Shown here: one piece after another, positions 10,600 through 22,721 of the stretch | Layout of the letters: every line of letters starts with the position of its first letter | Numbering within the stretch: position 1 is the first letter of the stretch | NCBI GenBank assembly: GCA_022559845.1 | Contig: CM040126.1 | Span: 51,144,458-51,208,457 of the forward strand | DNA length: 64,000 nucleotides | Direction: 5' to 3' | Source: Amorphophallus konjac | Taxonomy: Eukaryota > Streptophyta > Magnoliopsida > Alismatales > Araceae | Program-made: the position numbers and the translations under genes | Notes under the pieces: generated by a model | Database searches by the model: none | The model's input: the letters and a program-made list of their open reading frames with translations, nothing else | Told to the model about the DNA's origin: nothing

Positions 10600-11991
10600 C
10601 AGAACTCGTGACCCTAACAGAGCCCTCGTAGCAAGTCAAGAGTAGTGCCTCCCCGTCTCTCTAAAGAATCTCTTTCAGTTGCATTGATCTAAGTATCGAA
10701 GAGTTTTCGCGAGATCTTTAACCTTCGGTGAGAACTTCTCTTCTCTGCGCAGAAAGATCAGTCTCGAAGCTTGGTCACCTCCTCACCTCTCACTAGTCTC
10801 CCCAGCTGTTGGATCACACTGTCGATCATAGACGTTCGTCAATCTCTCTTAGCCGGTCTCAATCCATCAAAGTTCAAGTGCAACATATGCAACACAACAA
10901 AAGCTGTGAGATGGAAAGAAAAGGAGGTCGAGGCTGGTGGGACATTGAAGAGCTTAGAGCCAAGATTCACTTATTTTAATATTGTTTCTGCTTTCAAATG
11001 TGCTCATGTGATCTCTATTTGCACCTCCATCTTAAGAAGAAAAAAATAATGTGAATGGCAAATTAGAAGATCCCTGCTTCTATATATGTCGTTCCAATTG
11101 ATGTTCTCATGATCATCTTTGCTTTTATAAGATTGAAACATCCTGATAAGCTTGGCGTAGAGAGTTTCCCCGTGAGAAAGATAGCCGGAATTTGGTGTAC
11201 TGAAGCTATAAATATGATCACTAGATGTTGTTTAAGATTGAGGTTTGGATGGCACGAATAACCGAATTGGCCAGCAGCCTTCCCCAAGCAAAGGATAACG
11301 CCAGCCTCTTGTCTGATCCAACTGGATGTACGGAGTATAACTCCGGTCCCCGTCCGGCACGCCACCCGGTTGTACGTCGTCGTCAGCATACAGAACCCCC
11401 TGCCCAGGGCACGTTGTACCAAGGCAACACCAACCTTTTGGTATGATATTTGAACATTGCACTCTTGACGGAAGTCATCAGACCGGATGTGTTTCTCTTT
11501 ATTTTCGATTGATATATTATTAATCTTTACTCGAAACATCTAATTACTCAAGTGTTCTAAAAAAAAGGCTGTGAATTGAATAAAGAGAGCTCAAATGCTC
11601 GTAGTACCATTAAGTGCAGTGAAAATCCACTCTTTGATTTTGACGATAACAAATGTTTGAGAGCGTCCCACTTAGAAGAAATTTAGGTTTGAACTCAAGA
11701 ACGGAAAAGCCGGAACCAAAATGTATTCACACATGTCAAAAGCACGAAGGTTTGTCAAAATTCGGGGCAGTGGACTGCATCCCCTCCTAGACGAGGTACG
11801 TAGACCACTTTTAACAGAACACATGGTAAGTAGTGCTCAGGGTTTAAAATGGTGTTAACTTGCCCTTCACAAAAAATGGTGGACCGTTTTTCGTAGATTG
11901 GGGTGGTTGTTGACCTGTGGCTGAAAACGCTGGAGCGTTTGCTCGAGGGTTATTTTGATTGCTATATCTTAGGGTATAAATTTAACACGTC
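10600..11991. other. Intergenic, no recognisable gene
   Basis: The 158-codon minus-strand frame at 11063-11539 and its neighbours show no family motif. The stretch ends at the target site of the Tork-type element. Confidence 0.4.
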
Positions 11992-11996
11992 TGTCG
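11992..11996. repeat. Target site duplication, left (TGTCG)
   Basis: The identical pentamer lies at 17589-17593, directly after the 3' LTR. Confidence 0.9.
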
Positions 11997-12723
11997 TGTT
12001 AGAGTGTGGAGTCAGAACTATTCTTCTTGCGCCCTTGTACGGGATCACACTCTGTCTCAGGAGCGCATCCACTGCTTTAGGGGAACATTCTCAGCATCAG
12101 GGGAGCATGGCGAGCACATACTATCTCAGGGGAGCAATCGCTGCTCCAGGGGAGCATATGCTGTCTGGGTTCTAGCAGGGAAGCACATGCTGTCTCTGGA
12201 GGGCATTCATTACCTCTGGAGAGCACCACTGTCGTCAGGAGAGCAGGTATTGCGGGCTCAAGGTATTTCGATGTCACTTGAAGTGTCGACCCGAAGTGTC
12301 GACCTGGTTTTGGGAATGCATGAACCTGACTGATGGTGGGAGAGCATCTGCAGTTGCTGGAGGGCATACTCGGTCTCAGGAGAGCATCTGAGGGGACATG
12401 CGAGCATGCGCGTCTGATGTATCCCGGAAGAGGATTTCTGTTTATCAGGGGTATTATTATCCTTAATGCGCTGACTAATGACGCCCTAATCTCCTAGTAT
12501 AAAAGGGTGGGTTGTCTCTTTGTATTGAAACTGGTGTGTGATTATCTTAGTGGATTACTGCTGCGGCCGTGGATGTAGGAAGGCATCTTGCCTCCGAACC
12601 ACATAAAAATCCCTGTGTTCTTGTGTGATTCTTCTTCTTCTATTCTTTCCTTATTTCTCTATTCTGATCTCGTGTGTGGATCGTGTGAAAGAGGGTCACC
12701 GTCTGGTTTGTTTCTCCCCAACA
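11997..12723 (+). repeat. 5' LTR of the Tork-type element (727 bp)
   Basis: It starts TGTTAG and ends CAACA. The upstream half holds diverged copies of a CAGGGGAGCA-type motif. A TATA box (TATAAAAG, 12498-12505) precedes the transcribed part. Confidence 0.95.
12498..12505 (+). promoter_or_regulatory. TATA box in the 5' LTR
   Basis: TATAAAAG lies in both LTRs (also 17363-17370) at matching places. Confidence 0.6.
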
Positions 12724-12725
12724 AC

Positions 12726-12738
12726 TGGTATCAGAGCC
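12726..12738 (+). other. Primer binding site, initiator methionine tRNA
   Basis: TGGTATCAGAGCC lies two bases after the LTR, the standard primer site of plant copia elements. Confidence 0.9.
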
Positions 12739-12768
12739 TTGTTCTGGTTTGAGGGAGTAGTGGGAGTA

Positions 12769-14600
12769 ATGGCGGCGGATGAAGGAAAGGTGAGGATCGA
12801 CAAGTTTGATGGCAATGACTTCGATTTCTGGAAGATGTAAATCGAAGACTACTTGTATCAGAAGAAGCTGCATGAGCCGCTTCTTGGAACGATGCCGGCA
12901 GGGATGAAGAAAGAAGATTAGGATCTACTAGATAGACAAGGACTCGGAGTTGTTCGCTTGACGTTGGCCAGAAACGTCGCCTTCAACATCGTGAACGAGA
13001 AGACCACAACATGATTGATGAAGGCGCTATCAAATATGTATGAAAAGTCCTCAGCTTCAAACAAGGTATATTTGATGCGTCGTTTATTTAATCTGAAGAT
13101 GGCCGAAGGTGCTTCTGTTACAGATCACATCAATGAATTCAACGTGATTACAACTCAGTTGAGTTCTGTAGAAATAAACTTTGATGATGAGATTCATGCC
13201 TTGATTCTTTTATCCTCCTTACCTGAAAGTTGGGGTGCAACTGTGACGGCTGTAAGTAGTTCTTCTGGTTCTAGTAAATTGAAGCTTAATGAGGTACGAG
13301 ACTTGATTCTAAGCGAAGATATTCGTAGAAGGGAATCCGGTGAAGTCTCAGGTTCTGCTTTGAATATAGAGAGCATGGGAAGAACAAAACAACGTGATCA
13401 AAATAGGAGCAGATCCAAGTCCAAGAAAAGGAGTCAGTTTAAGCCCCGCGGAGATGGCTGTTGGAACTGTGGTAAAAGGGGACATTTGAAAAGGGACTGT
13501 AGGCTCCTGAAGAAAAAGAATCAGAGTCAGAAACAGGAAGAAGATTCTGCGAATGCTATGACAGAAGAGGTCTATGATGCACTTATTTTAAGTGTTAATA
13601 ATCCCATTGAATCGTGGATCCTAGACTCTAGAGCATCCTTCCACTCTACCTCACATAAAGAAAGTATGCAAAATTATGTTACTGGAAACTTTGGGAAGAT
13701 TTATCTTGCTGACGATGAGCCATTAGACATTGTGGGGAAGGGTGATGTTCAGTTAAAGACAGCAAACGGGACTATGTGGAATTTGAAGAATGTCAGACAT
13801 ATTCTAGGTTTGAGAAGAAATTTGATCTCCATTGGTCAACTTGATGATGAAGGATATGTCACTACCTTTGTTAGTGGGTGCTGGAAAATAACCAAAGGTG
13901 CCATGGTTATAGCACGAGGTAATAAGACTGGAACTCTTTATATGACTGCAAACAACAAAGATACAGTGACAGTGGTAAATTCAGAAGTTGAATCCAAGAC
14001 CTGGCATTGCAGACTTGGACATATGAGTGAGAAAGGAATGAAGGTGCTGACAGCAAAGGGGAAGTTGAGTGAATTGAAGTCCATAGACATTGGGCTATGC
14101 GAAGACTGTATCTTCGGAAAGCAGAAAAAAGTCACTTTCTCCAAAGCTGGAAGAAGTTCTAAGCTAGAAAGGTTAGAACTTGTACATACAGATGTGTGGA
14201 GATCAGCTCCTGTTCGATCTCTTGGAGGCTCACTTTATTATGTCACATTCATCGATGATTCTACTCGGAAGGTATGAGTTTATTTTCTTAAAAATAAATC
14301 TGATGTTTTCTCTACCTTTGTCAAGTGGAAGGCAGAAGTGGAGAATCAAACTGGCGCAAAGATCAAGTGTCTGAGGTCTGACAATGGTGGAGAGTACAGC
14401 AGCAAGGAATTCAAAGATTTTTGTGCACTGTATGGTATTCGTATGGAGAAAATATTTCCAAATACTCTACAACAGAATGGGATTGCTGAACGCATGAACA
14501 GAACCCTGAATGAGCTAGGAGCATGAGATTACATGCTGGCCTACCGAAGACCTTCTGGGCAGATGCAATCAGCTGTGCGGTTTACCTGATTAATAGAGGA
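12769..14600 (+). pseudogene. Tork-type gag, protease and integrase region
   Basis: The start is ATG 12769, followed by the gag N-terminal pattern KFDGNDFDFWKM. The zinc knuckle CWNCGKRGHLKRDC lies near 13458. Protease follows at about 13615, where the D-S-G catalytic triplet reads D-S-R (AGA at 13630-13632). The GAG-pre-integrase block has WHCRLGHMSEKGM and CEDCIFGKQ. The integrase core shows [13 protein letters not shown] and [14 protein letters not shown]. Stops lie at 12838 (TAA), 12919 (TAG), 13012 (TGA) and 14275 (TGA), each at a position where Q or W is expected. The frame shifts near 14515 and again near 14638. Confidence 0.9.
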
Positions 14601-16651
14601 CCTAGTTTTCCTCTAAATGGTGAGATACCTGAAGAGGCTTGACCGGTAAGCAGGTAATTCTTTCACACTTAAGAGTATTTGGTTGTGTTTCATATGTGCA
14701 TATTGATTCTAATGACAGAGATAAGTTGGACCCCAAGTCAAAAATGTGTTTTTTCATTGGATATGGTTCTGATGATTTTGGATACCGTTTCTGGGATAAT
14801 GAGAATAGGAAAATCATTAGAGAAAGGAATGTTATATTCAATGAGAATTTATTATACAAGCATAGATCTGTCATGAAATCTGAAGATGCAGGTCAAGAAT
14901 CTCAAAAATCTGAACATATTGAGTTGGAGGAAATTTCGAAAGATGATGTGTTGAAGGGATTTCAAGGAAATCCTGAAAACACTATAGTGCAACCAGAGTT
15001 AATCACACCCGAGGTTCAACCGAGAAGATCAAGCAGATTGCCTAAACCGACTGAGCGGTTTTCTCCTTCTTTGTACTATTTGTTGTTAACTGACGCAGGA
15101 GAACCTGAGTGTTTTAATGAAGCTATGCAGGTGGAAGATTCTATCAAGTGGGAGTTGGCAATGAAAGATGAGATAAATTCCTTACACAAAAATAAAACTT
15201 GGGTCTTGACTGAACTACCACCTGGCAAGAAAGCTTTACACAATAAATGGGTTTATCGGATAAAAGAAGAACATGATGACAGCAAGAGGTACAAAGTAAT
15301 GTTGGTTGTGAAAGGCTTCCAACAGAAGGAAGGTATTGATTATACTGAAATTTTCTCTCCAGTTGTCAAGCTAACTACCATTAGATTGGTGTTGAGTATT
15401 ATCACTGCTGAAAACCTACACTTAGAACAACTTGATGTTCAGACTGCTTTCCTCCATGGTAATTTGGAGGAGGACATCTATATGGCACAACCGGAAGGTT
15501 TCTATGAACATGGTAAAGAAAATCTTGTTTGCAAATTAAACAAAAGTTTATATGGTCTGAAGCAAGCCCCCAGACAATGGTACAAAAAGTTTGATGGATT
15601 TATATGTAACAATGGTTTCATTAGATGCAATATGGACCATTGTTGTTATCTTAAGAAGTTTGATAATTGTTATATCATACTACTGTTGTACGTGGATGAT
15701 ATGCTAATTGCAGGATCAAGCATGACAGAGATTAACAATATGAAAATGTAATTATCAAAGGAATTTACTATGAAGGACTTAGGAGCAACAAAGTAAATTC
15801 TTAGGATGAGAATTGCGAGGGATAGAACAGCTGGTATTGTGAAGCTATCTGAAGAAAGTTACATCAAGAAGGTGTTGAGCAGGTTCAACATGGAAGATGC
15901 AAAACCAGTTAACACCCCTCTAGCAAGTCACTTCAAGCTGTCTAAAAGGCAGTCACCAAAGTCTGCTGAAGAGTGTGAGTCCATGAAGAAAATTTCCTAT
16001 GCATCAGCTGTAGGAAGTCTGATGTATGCCATGATTTGTACCAGGCCGGACATAGCACATGCAGTGGGAGTTGTGAGCAGATATATGGCAGATCCGGGCA
16101 AGCAACACTGGGAGGCAGTGAAGTGGATTCTGAGATACCTAAAAGGTACCTCTGGTAAGTCACTTTGTTTCAAGAAAAGTGATGTTATCTTACAAGGTTT
16201 TGTTGATTCAGATATTGGTGGTGATCTGGACACCAGAAGAAGTACCACTAGATATGTTTACACCTTGGGTGGCACTGCAGTGAGTTGGATTTCAAAACTT
16301 TAGAAGGTTGTTGCTCTCTCAACAATAGAAGCAGAGTATGTTGCTATCTCTGAAGCTAGCAAAGAGATGATATGGCTGAAATTTTTTTTGAAGGAATTGG
16401 GCAAGGAACAAAGCAATAGTGTGCTATTTTGTGACAGTCAAAGTGTAATTCACCTTGCCAAGAACCCAGTCTTTCATGCAAGGACTAAGCACATACAACT
16501 GAAGTATCACTTCATTCGTGGTTTGCTTGAAGATGATGTTTTGCTGCTGGAGAAAATACTTGGTGTAGAGAATCCAGCAGACATGTTAACCAAGGTGGTA
16601 ACCACAGAGAAACTGAAGTTGTACAAGACCTCAGTTGACCTCCACGGATGA
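14601..16651 (+). pseudogene. Tork-type end of integrase, reverse transcriptase, RNase H
   Basis: After the second frameshift one frame carries LSHLRVFGCVSYVH, the RT start (NKWVYRIKEEHDD, near 15240), QLDVQTAFLHGNLEEDIYM, SLYGLKQAPRQWYKKFD, and an intact YVDDML box near 15690. RNase H follows with TRPDIAHAVGVVSRYM, IEAEYVAISEA, and FCDSQSVIHLAKNP near 16430. The end is ENPADMLTK and DLHG. Stops at 15749 (TAA), 15794 (TAA) and 16301 (TAG) all sit where CAA or CAG glutamine codons are expected. Confidence 0.9.
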
Positions 16652-16743
16652 TTGATGGAGGGGTGCCGTAGCAGTTTTTTTTCATTGTTATATTGAGCAA
16701 GATTAATACATTGAGATGTTTACTTTCTTTGGAGTTCAGACTC

Positions 16744-16755
16744 CAAGTGAGAGAT
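16744..16755 (+). other. Polypurine tract of the Tork-type element
   Basis: The purine-rich AAGTGAGAGAT directly precedes the 3' LTR, where plus-strand priming occurs. Confidence 0.7.
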
Positions 16756-17588
16756 TGTTAGAGTGTGGAGTCAGAACTATTCTTCGTGCGCCCTTGCACG
16801 GGATCACACTCTGCCTCAGGAGCGCATCCACTGCTTCAGGGGAGCATTCTCAGCATCAGGGGAGCATGGCGAGCACATGCTATCTCTGGGGAGCAATCGT
16901 TGCTCCAGGGGAGCATCCTTCAGTGCCAGGGGAGCAATCGCTGCTCCAGGGGAGCATATGCTGTCTGGGTTCTAGCAGGGAAGCACATACTATCTCTGGA
17001 GGGCATTCATTATCTCTGGAGAGCACCACTGTCGTCAGGAGAGCAGGCATTGCGGGCTCAAGGTATTTCGATGTCACTTGAAGTGTCGACCCGAAGTGTC
17101 GACACTAAGTGTCGACCCGAAGTGTCGACACTAAGTGTCGACCCGAAGTGTCGACACTAAGTGTCGACCTGGTTTTGGGAATGCATGAACCTGACTGATG
17201 GTGGGAGAGCATCTGCAGTCGTTGGAGGGCATACTCGGTCTCAGGAGAGCATCCGGGGGGACAGGCGAGCATGCACATCTGATGTATCCCGGAAGAGGAT
17301 TTCTATTTATCAGGGGTATTATTGTCCTTAATGTCCTGACTAATGACGCCCTAATCTCCTAGTATAAAAGGGTGGGTTGTCTCTTTGCATTGAAACTGGT
17401 CTGTGATTATCTTAGTGGATTATTGCTGCGGCCGTGGACGTAGGAAGGCATCTTGCCTCCGAATCACCTAAAAATCCCTGTGTTCTTGTGTGATTCTTCT
17501 TCTTCTATTCTTTCCTTATTTCTCTGTTCTGATCTCGTGTGTGGATCGTGTGAAAGAGGGTCACCGTCTGATTTTTTTCTCCCCAACA
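16756..17588 (+). repeat. 3' LTR of the Tork-type element (833 bp)
   Basis: It is collinear with the 5' LTR but 106 bp longer. Extra CAGGGGAGCA-type units sit near 16905-16950, and extra GTGTCGAC units at about 17083-17168. The rest differs only by scattered substitutions. Confidence 0.95.
17083..17168 (+). repeat. Expanded GTGTCGAC tandem repeat in the 3' LTR
   Basis: The alternating units CCGAAGTGTCGAC and ACTAAGTGTCGAC are repeated about seven times in total. The 5' LTR has only two GTGTCGAC motifs at the same place (12285-12303). Confidence 0.85.
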
Positions 17589-17593
17589 TGTCG

Positions 17594-18535
17594 TGCTTCC
17601 TAACCTTTCAAGAGAACGAGATATCTTGTGACGGCTCTTGTGCCCTCTTGGCTTCATTGTTAGGTGATTGCTTTCTCTTCCTTCAATTGCTCGAAGGGTG
17701 ATCTTCATAAAAGGGAGTACACGAGAGTAATCTTAGACACTCATCAAGGATGAACCTTTCTGCTAGTGAGGAGTCCCACAAATAAAAGGGGAGCTGCTTT
17801 TACAAACCACTTTCACTCTATTGATTCTCTTCTCTCTATTTTTATTTTTTTATATCATTGTGTACTGAGAAGAGACAAACTCATGGATTAAAAGTTGTCG
17901 CGCGCGCACGTGATATATGCCAACGTACAACATTGTGGTTGGGTGTTCATTCACTTGTGTGTGCGTGTATGTTCATTTAATTTATAGTGTGTGAAAAAAA
18001 TCAGACTTACAATAAGAGAGTGGATATAAATTTTAAAGTTTGAGATCGAATCATTATAAAAATCTTCGTGTTTATTTGTGTGATTGTTTCTAATTATTTT
18101 CTCATCTCTCTTGTGCTAATTTGAAACGTATACCATCGTCATCTTAAAGTTAAGAAACTCTACACTAAATAATCAATTTCAAGATCAATAGATTACATTA
18201 AGAGAAATTAAGACCAAACATATTGCAACCCAAAGTCCCAAGGCCACAAATAGAGCGATTGTTCGAAGGTTACGGGCTCTTTAACTGCCATTTCCCATCT
18301 CTTCTCTGACTTGTAGGGGGCAGATGATCATGTGACTGTTGAAAGGTCTTGTTATTCTTCCGTAACGAGAACGACGTGGGGCAAACTCGAAGGTGATGTG
18401 ACAACCTAGATTAGGCCCAATACATATCACACAGGGTGAGTCGAATCAGTCGATGAGGCTGATCTACTTCCTGTCTCGAAATGGTCATCGGGTCGCGTCG
18501 GGTGGGACCAATTCTGTCCTAAAATAACTCAAATG
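17594..18535. other. Intergenic, no recognisable gene
   Basis: This is AT-rich sequence. A short GC alternation (CGCGCGCGCACGTG) lies near 17900. No supported frame was found. Confidence 0.4.
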
Positions 18536-18945
18536 TTTATTAAAAGGAATTTTTACATATATACTGTGGTGAAGCTCGATTTTATCAAATATATTCTTAA
18601 TCTGAGTATATTATCGTGAATATCTTTCATTTAGATAGAAATATTATGATTATATCTCTTTAATTTATTGTCGTCGACGGAGGAGAATATTCTGTGAAAT
18701 ATGTCATCTACGATCATTATATCTAAGGTATATTTGACAAAATTAAAATTTATAAGAATATATATATATAATCTTATTCTTTAATTCACACTTAACTCGA
18801 GTTAAACACACGGAAGTTACGGCGAGGGCATAATCGTGATATTACTTATATTTCGAGGATATTCATGATAATATGCTCCGATGAAAATTATATTTGACAA
18901 AACCAAACTTTACAAAGACATATATGTAAAAATCTCTTATTAAAA
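18536..18945. mobile_element. MITE with about 100-bp imperfect inverted repeats
   Basis: The left arm (from about 18540: AATTTTTACATATATACTG, later CTGAGTATATTATCGTGAAT) matches the reverse complement of the right arm (GATTTTTACATATATG, later GGAGCATATTATCATGAAT). The interior is AT-rich and non-coding, with ATATATAT and TTGACAAAA stretches. A transcript could fold into a long hairpin. Confidence 0.65.
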
Positions 18946-19205
18946 ATACTTATATAATATTTAAATAAATATATACTATGTAATGGTCTGATATGGAGTT
19001 GAGTTAAGTTAGTCAAATTTGATGTGACTATAAATTGTGAAGGCCGGAGCGATTACTATAAAAGTTCAAGTCAAAGCAATGCGTGTGGGGGGGTTGACTT
19101 AAGGGTCAACTTCAAACTCATCTCATCCCGGACCAATTTACTCCAAGTTACAGCAATAAGAACATGTCATCGGCCGGCTTGAGTTAAGGGTCAACTTCAA
19201 ACTAT

Positions 19206-19206
<1 letters not shown>

Positions 19207-19281
<75 letters not shown>
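19207..19281 (+). repeat. (GA)n microsatellite
   Basis: About 37 uninterrupted GA dinucleotides, the longest perfect simple repeat in the window. Confidence 0.95.
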
Positions 19282-19283
<2 letters not shown>

Positions 19284-19796
19284 TGCGGCCAAAGAGGGGG
19301 AGGGAGAGGGAGAGGGGGTTTCATATTTGTCCAGGGGGAGGGGGAGGGGGAGGAGGATTGAGTAGCCAAGGAAGGGGGAGGGGTTCCGACGGCGTAAAGG
19401 GAGGGGGAGGGATATCCTGCGGCCAAGAAAGGGGAGGGAGAGAGCGTTTCATATTTGTCCAGGGGGAGGGGGATTTGACTTTGCAAGGAGATGGGGAGGA
19501 GGATCTGGCGGCCAATGAAGGGGGAGGGGCGCCTTGCGACGTAGGTGGAGTGAGATATGATCGCCAGGGGAGGGGAAGAGGATTTCTTGTTTGCGCAGGG
19601 GAAAGGAGAGGGGGTCTGACTTTGCAGGGAGATGGGGAGGGGGCTTGGTCAGGGGAAGGGGAGGGAGGGTACGACAACACATGTGGAGAGGGGATCTGGC
19701 ACCTAGGAGAGGGAGAGGGGGATCCGGCCACGTCCGGTGGCCAGTGTAGGGGGAGGGGGGCCCGCTCCGGTGGAGGGGGAGGGGGAGGGAGTTTCT
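19282..19796 (+). repeat. G-rich purine tract, GGGAGG-type minisatellite
   Basis: There are some 500 bp dominated by GGGGGAGG and GGGAGAGG runs. Longer diverged units recur, such as TTTCATATTTGTCCAGGGGG at about 19319 and 19447, and GACTTTGCA(A/G)GGAGATGGGG at about 19475 and 19617. Proline-rich frames on the minus strand are by-products of the repeat. Confidence 0.85.
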
Positions 19797-19799
19797 TAT

Positions 19800-21600
19800 A
19801 TTTTTATTTTTTTAAACTGAGAATAATTTGATCCTTTTACTGGTCTAGTTTAATTTAACTATGATTAAGTTGATGGGTGATAACGGAAGATTACGACGAT
19901 AATATTTGTATTTTATTTTATTTTAAGTAATGACGTGTCTATTAATATATTTCTCAGAATATTTTTTTATAAATTCACATTTAACAATGAAAAGAACACG
20001 CTTAGTCTTGTCGTCGCCGAGTTCCTCGTTTCAGTTGGTTGATCTCTCGAATGAATGGTTGAAATGAAAGCGATAAATAAGATAGTAAAATTTGTTACAC
20101 CGTAATTACATTCTTCTGGACATAAGAGTCCACATGTTCTTGTCAACCAGTCAGTATTTAGTTGGCAATATTCCGTACCATACCATGGAAACTTGTGATA
20201 CAACATTCGTATGGAAACAGTAAAATGGAAACGTTTAAAGACGGTGAACGAGAACATTTGTGGAGGAGCTGAGAGACCACAGTTCATTAAAAAGACAAAT
20301 TAAATATCGGAAAGCCAAGAAAATATCCTCAAAATTATCTTTTGGGTGACAAAAGCAAAGAAAAAAGTCCAATGAGATTAACTTCTGAAAATGAGAAAAA
20401 GCCCCATTAATTTTTGGACTGTCACACCAACCCAACCTGATCTCCTTCATAACCTCATTTCCCCCGTTGTCTGTGTAGGATGCTCGATCCATTCCAAACA
20501 AGGGTTTGCCAGATCTTTGGTCCTGATCATCTGATATGAGTCTGCTAGACTTTGGACCAAATCAAGTCATCTCGGCTGAACAATGTAATTTAAGTAATAA
20601 TTTGATGATATTTTTATTTGCAAAATAAAGCTTTCATGAACTTTTAAGACTTTTTTATCCTAGATTTTCATCTAGTTATGATACATAAATTATTTAATTA
20701 AGGCTATAATATGATCGATGTTAAAGTCTATTTTTATTTTTTTAACAATTTTTAGATATTGTATCATTATTTAGGTACGTAATCATTATATGTCTAATGT
20801 TAAATCATTATATGTTTATTCAAAAAAAGTAAACTAATTTCAAATATTATATATTTTTTTAGATAATCAATAAATAGATTCATCTAGATCCCCAAACCAT
20901 TCCAAACAACGTACACATTGATGGCATTACAAAGGCTACCGGAACTTAACAGATGATCGATGCTCCCATCTTGTAATTAATGGGGGAGGCCACCTTAATT
21001 TGCTACGGTGTGATTTGAGGAGTACCCTTTTGTGATGCATCAACAGCAGCAGTACCTGTTATGGTGATGCATCAAAAGCTAGCGCCCACTAGCCACCACC
21101 GACAACTCTTCCAACTGAGTCGCCCTATTTCCTCACGGTACTCTCACAACCTCAATCATGTTGCACATGAAGTCACTGAAGTGATTCTTACCACCCATTT
21201 GCTTGCTGCCAATTAATAGTGAAAGGGAATTTAATGACCACCTTATATATATATAGATTCCAAGCTCTATGCATTATTTCATACCCTCAACAAGAAAAGT
21301 AATTAAAGTTGCTAATTAAGCTGCTAGAACACCTAGGTCATGTAGCCCTAAGGAGAATATTTAATTACCTGAGCATCACTGTACACTGATCTAATCTATG
21401 TACCCACCTACCTCAAACGAAGCTCTTCTTTGCATCTCCTTAGAATCAATGCTAAGCCTTTCTTCTTCATGTTGTATATTATCCTTTTTAACTTCATATA
21501 TAGTTGAAGGCATGGTGCTATATTAGTGTTCTAATAGTATCATGTTAGTCTGAGGTGCCAATAACTTGAGGCAACATTTTGTTAACAAAATGTCATCTCC
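19800..21600. other. Intergenic, AT-rich, no recognisable gene
   Basis: No domain or repeat pair was recognised. The minus-strand frames at 19967-20501 have no known motif. Confidence 0.4.
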
Positions 21601-21609
21601 TCTACCGGA

Positions 21610-22489
21610 TTGGACACGTATTCTCTAAATATATATCCTCAAACAATCAGTCACTATGTTAATCGTCTCGCACTTGTATTGGCTTCGTTGAAGACTGAAT
21701 TCATCCAGCTCCCAATACACACAAACGAATGCCATCCCCACATATGTGACAAGGATATTTTCTATCTGTTCTTTAAGGTATGGTGTACGTTATGCATCTG
21801 TAATTGTGCCATCCATCTTGGTAAATCTAACATTCCTTTTCGAATTGTAGGATGCATTGGGTGCAATCGATGGGACACATATTCCTACAAATGTGTCGAT
21901 CCACGACCAACCTCGCTTCCGCAATCGAAAATAGTGCATTAAACAAAATGTGATGGCAGTGGTGTCGTTTGACATGCTTTTTCAATATGTTTGTGTTGGG
22001 TATGAGGGCTCTGCTTCAGACATGAAGGTCCTTAGGTGGAGCATAGAAGAGGGAGGCTTCACCGTGTCCCGTGGTAAATATTATCTAGTGGATGCTGGAT
22101 ATGCGAATAGAACATCATTCTTAGCCCCCTACCGAGGTCACAGGTATCACATCTCTGAATTTCGGGATAGAGGAAGAGTGCCATTTTCAAACAAGAAGGA
22201 GAAATATAATCACCGGCTTGCTCAACTCCGAAATGTTGTGGAACGAACCTTTGGTGTACTGAAGATGAGATTTCATACGCTGCGAGAGGGGAATTGTTAC
22301 CCATGGCTAATTCAACGCAAGATTGTACTAGCTTGTCGTGTAATTCAAAATTTTATTCGTCGTGAGCAAGGGTACGATTGGTACTTCAATAGGGTGACAG
22401 ATAATGATGCCACCATTGAAGCAGCGGGTGACGATGAGGTCCCAGATGATATACTTCTAAGTCGAAGGGATGTTACAGCTGGGGAGTAA
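21610..22489 (+). pseudogene. PIF/Harbinger transposase relic (DDE_Tnp_4 type)
   Basis: The transposase would cut and paste a Harbinger element. The N-terminal part resembles the helix-turn-helix region (ETISHYVNR-like, near 21640-21700). It is followed by a possible intron (donor GTATGG near 21779, acceptor TTGTAG at 21845-21850). The DDE region then gives DALGAIDGTHIP at 21851, GYEGSASDMKVL near 22000, YLVDAGYANR near 22090, and LRNVVERTFGVLKMRF near 22230, which supply the catalytic acidic residues. A TAG at 21932 interrupts RNRK-CIKQN. Terminal inverted repeats and a partner Myb-like ORF were not found. Confidence 0.8.
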
Positions 22490-22721
22490 TGTAGAACCCA
22501 AATTGCTGATGCAATTTGGGATGCCAATAGATAGGAGAGTTCAGAATTTTCAAGAATGAAAGCGTATGCTGATGCAATTTTTAATTTCTTTGTTGTGTAT
22601 TTTAGAGAGACCTTTTGGACTTTGCTTTTTATGTATGCAACATTCTGCTATTTCATTTGCATGATAAATGGACAATGTTTGATAATGCATTTGATTCAAA
22701 GTTTGGATTCTCATTTGTAGG

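Larger units (their letters stand above)
5200..10600 (+). mobile_element. Truncated Ty3/gypsy retrotransposon, Tat-type
   Basis: It consists of a 5' LTR, primer site, gag, protease, RT, a degenerate RNase H, a second archaeal-type RNase H and the zinc-binding start of integrase. The two RNase H regions point to the Tat clade. The element stops near 10.6 kb. The integrase catalytic core, polypurine tract and 3' LTR are missing, so it cannot be mobile. Confidence 0.85.
11997..17588 (+). mobile_element. Complete Ty1/copia retrotransposon, Tork-type, decayed
   Basis: Both LTRs begin TGTTAGAGTGTGG and end CCCCAACA. The target site duplication TGTCG is present on both sides (11992-11996 and 17589-17593). 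An initiator-methionine primer site, a polypurine tract and a full gag-pol order (GAG, PR, IN, RT, RNase H) lie between them. Coding capacity is lost through stops and two frameshifts. The Tork/Tnt1 affinity rests on the gag and integrase sequence style. Confidence 0.95.

Noticed and set aside
11063..11539. 158-codon minus-strand frame before the Tork-type element
   Set aside because: No family resemblance, and an overlapping frame on the other strand is similarly open.
19202..19731. Proline/serine-rich frames opposite the purine tract
   Set aside because: They follow directly from the GA and GGGAGG repeats and are not conserved as protein.
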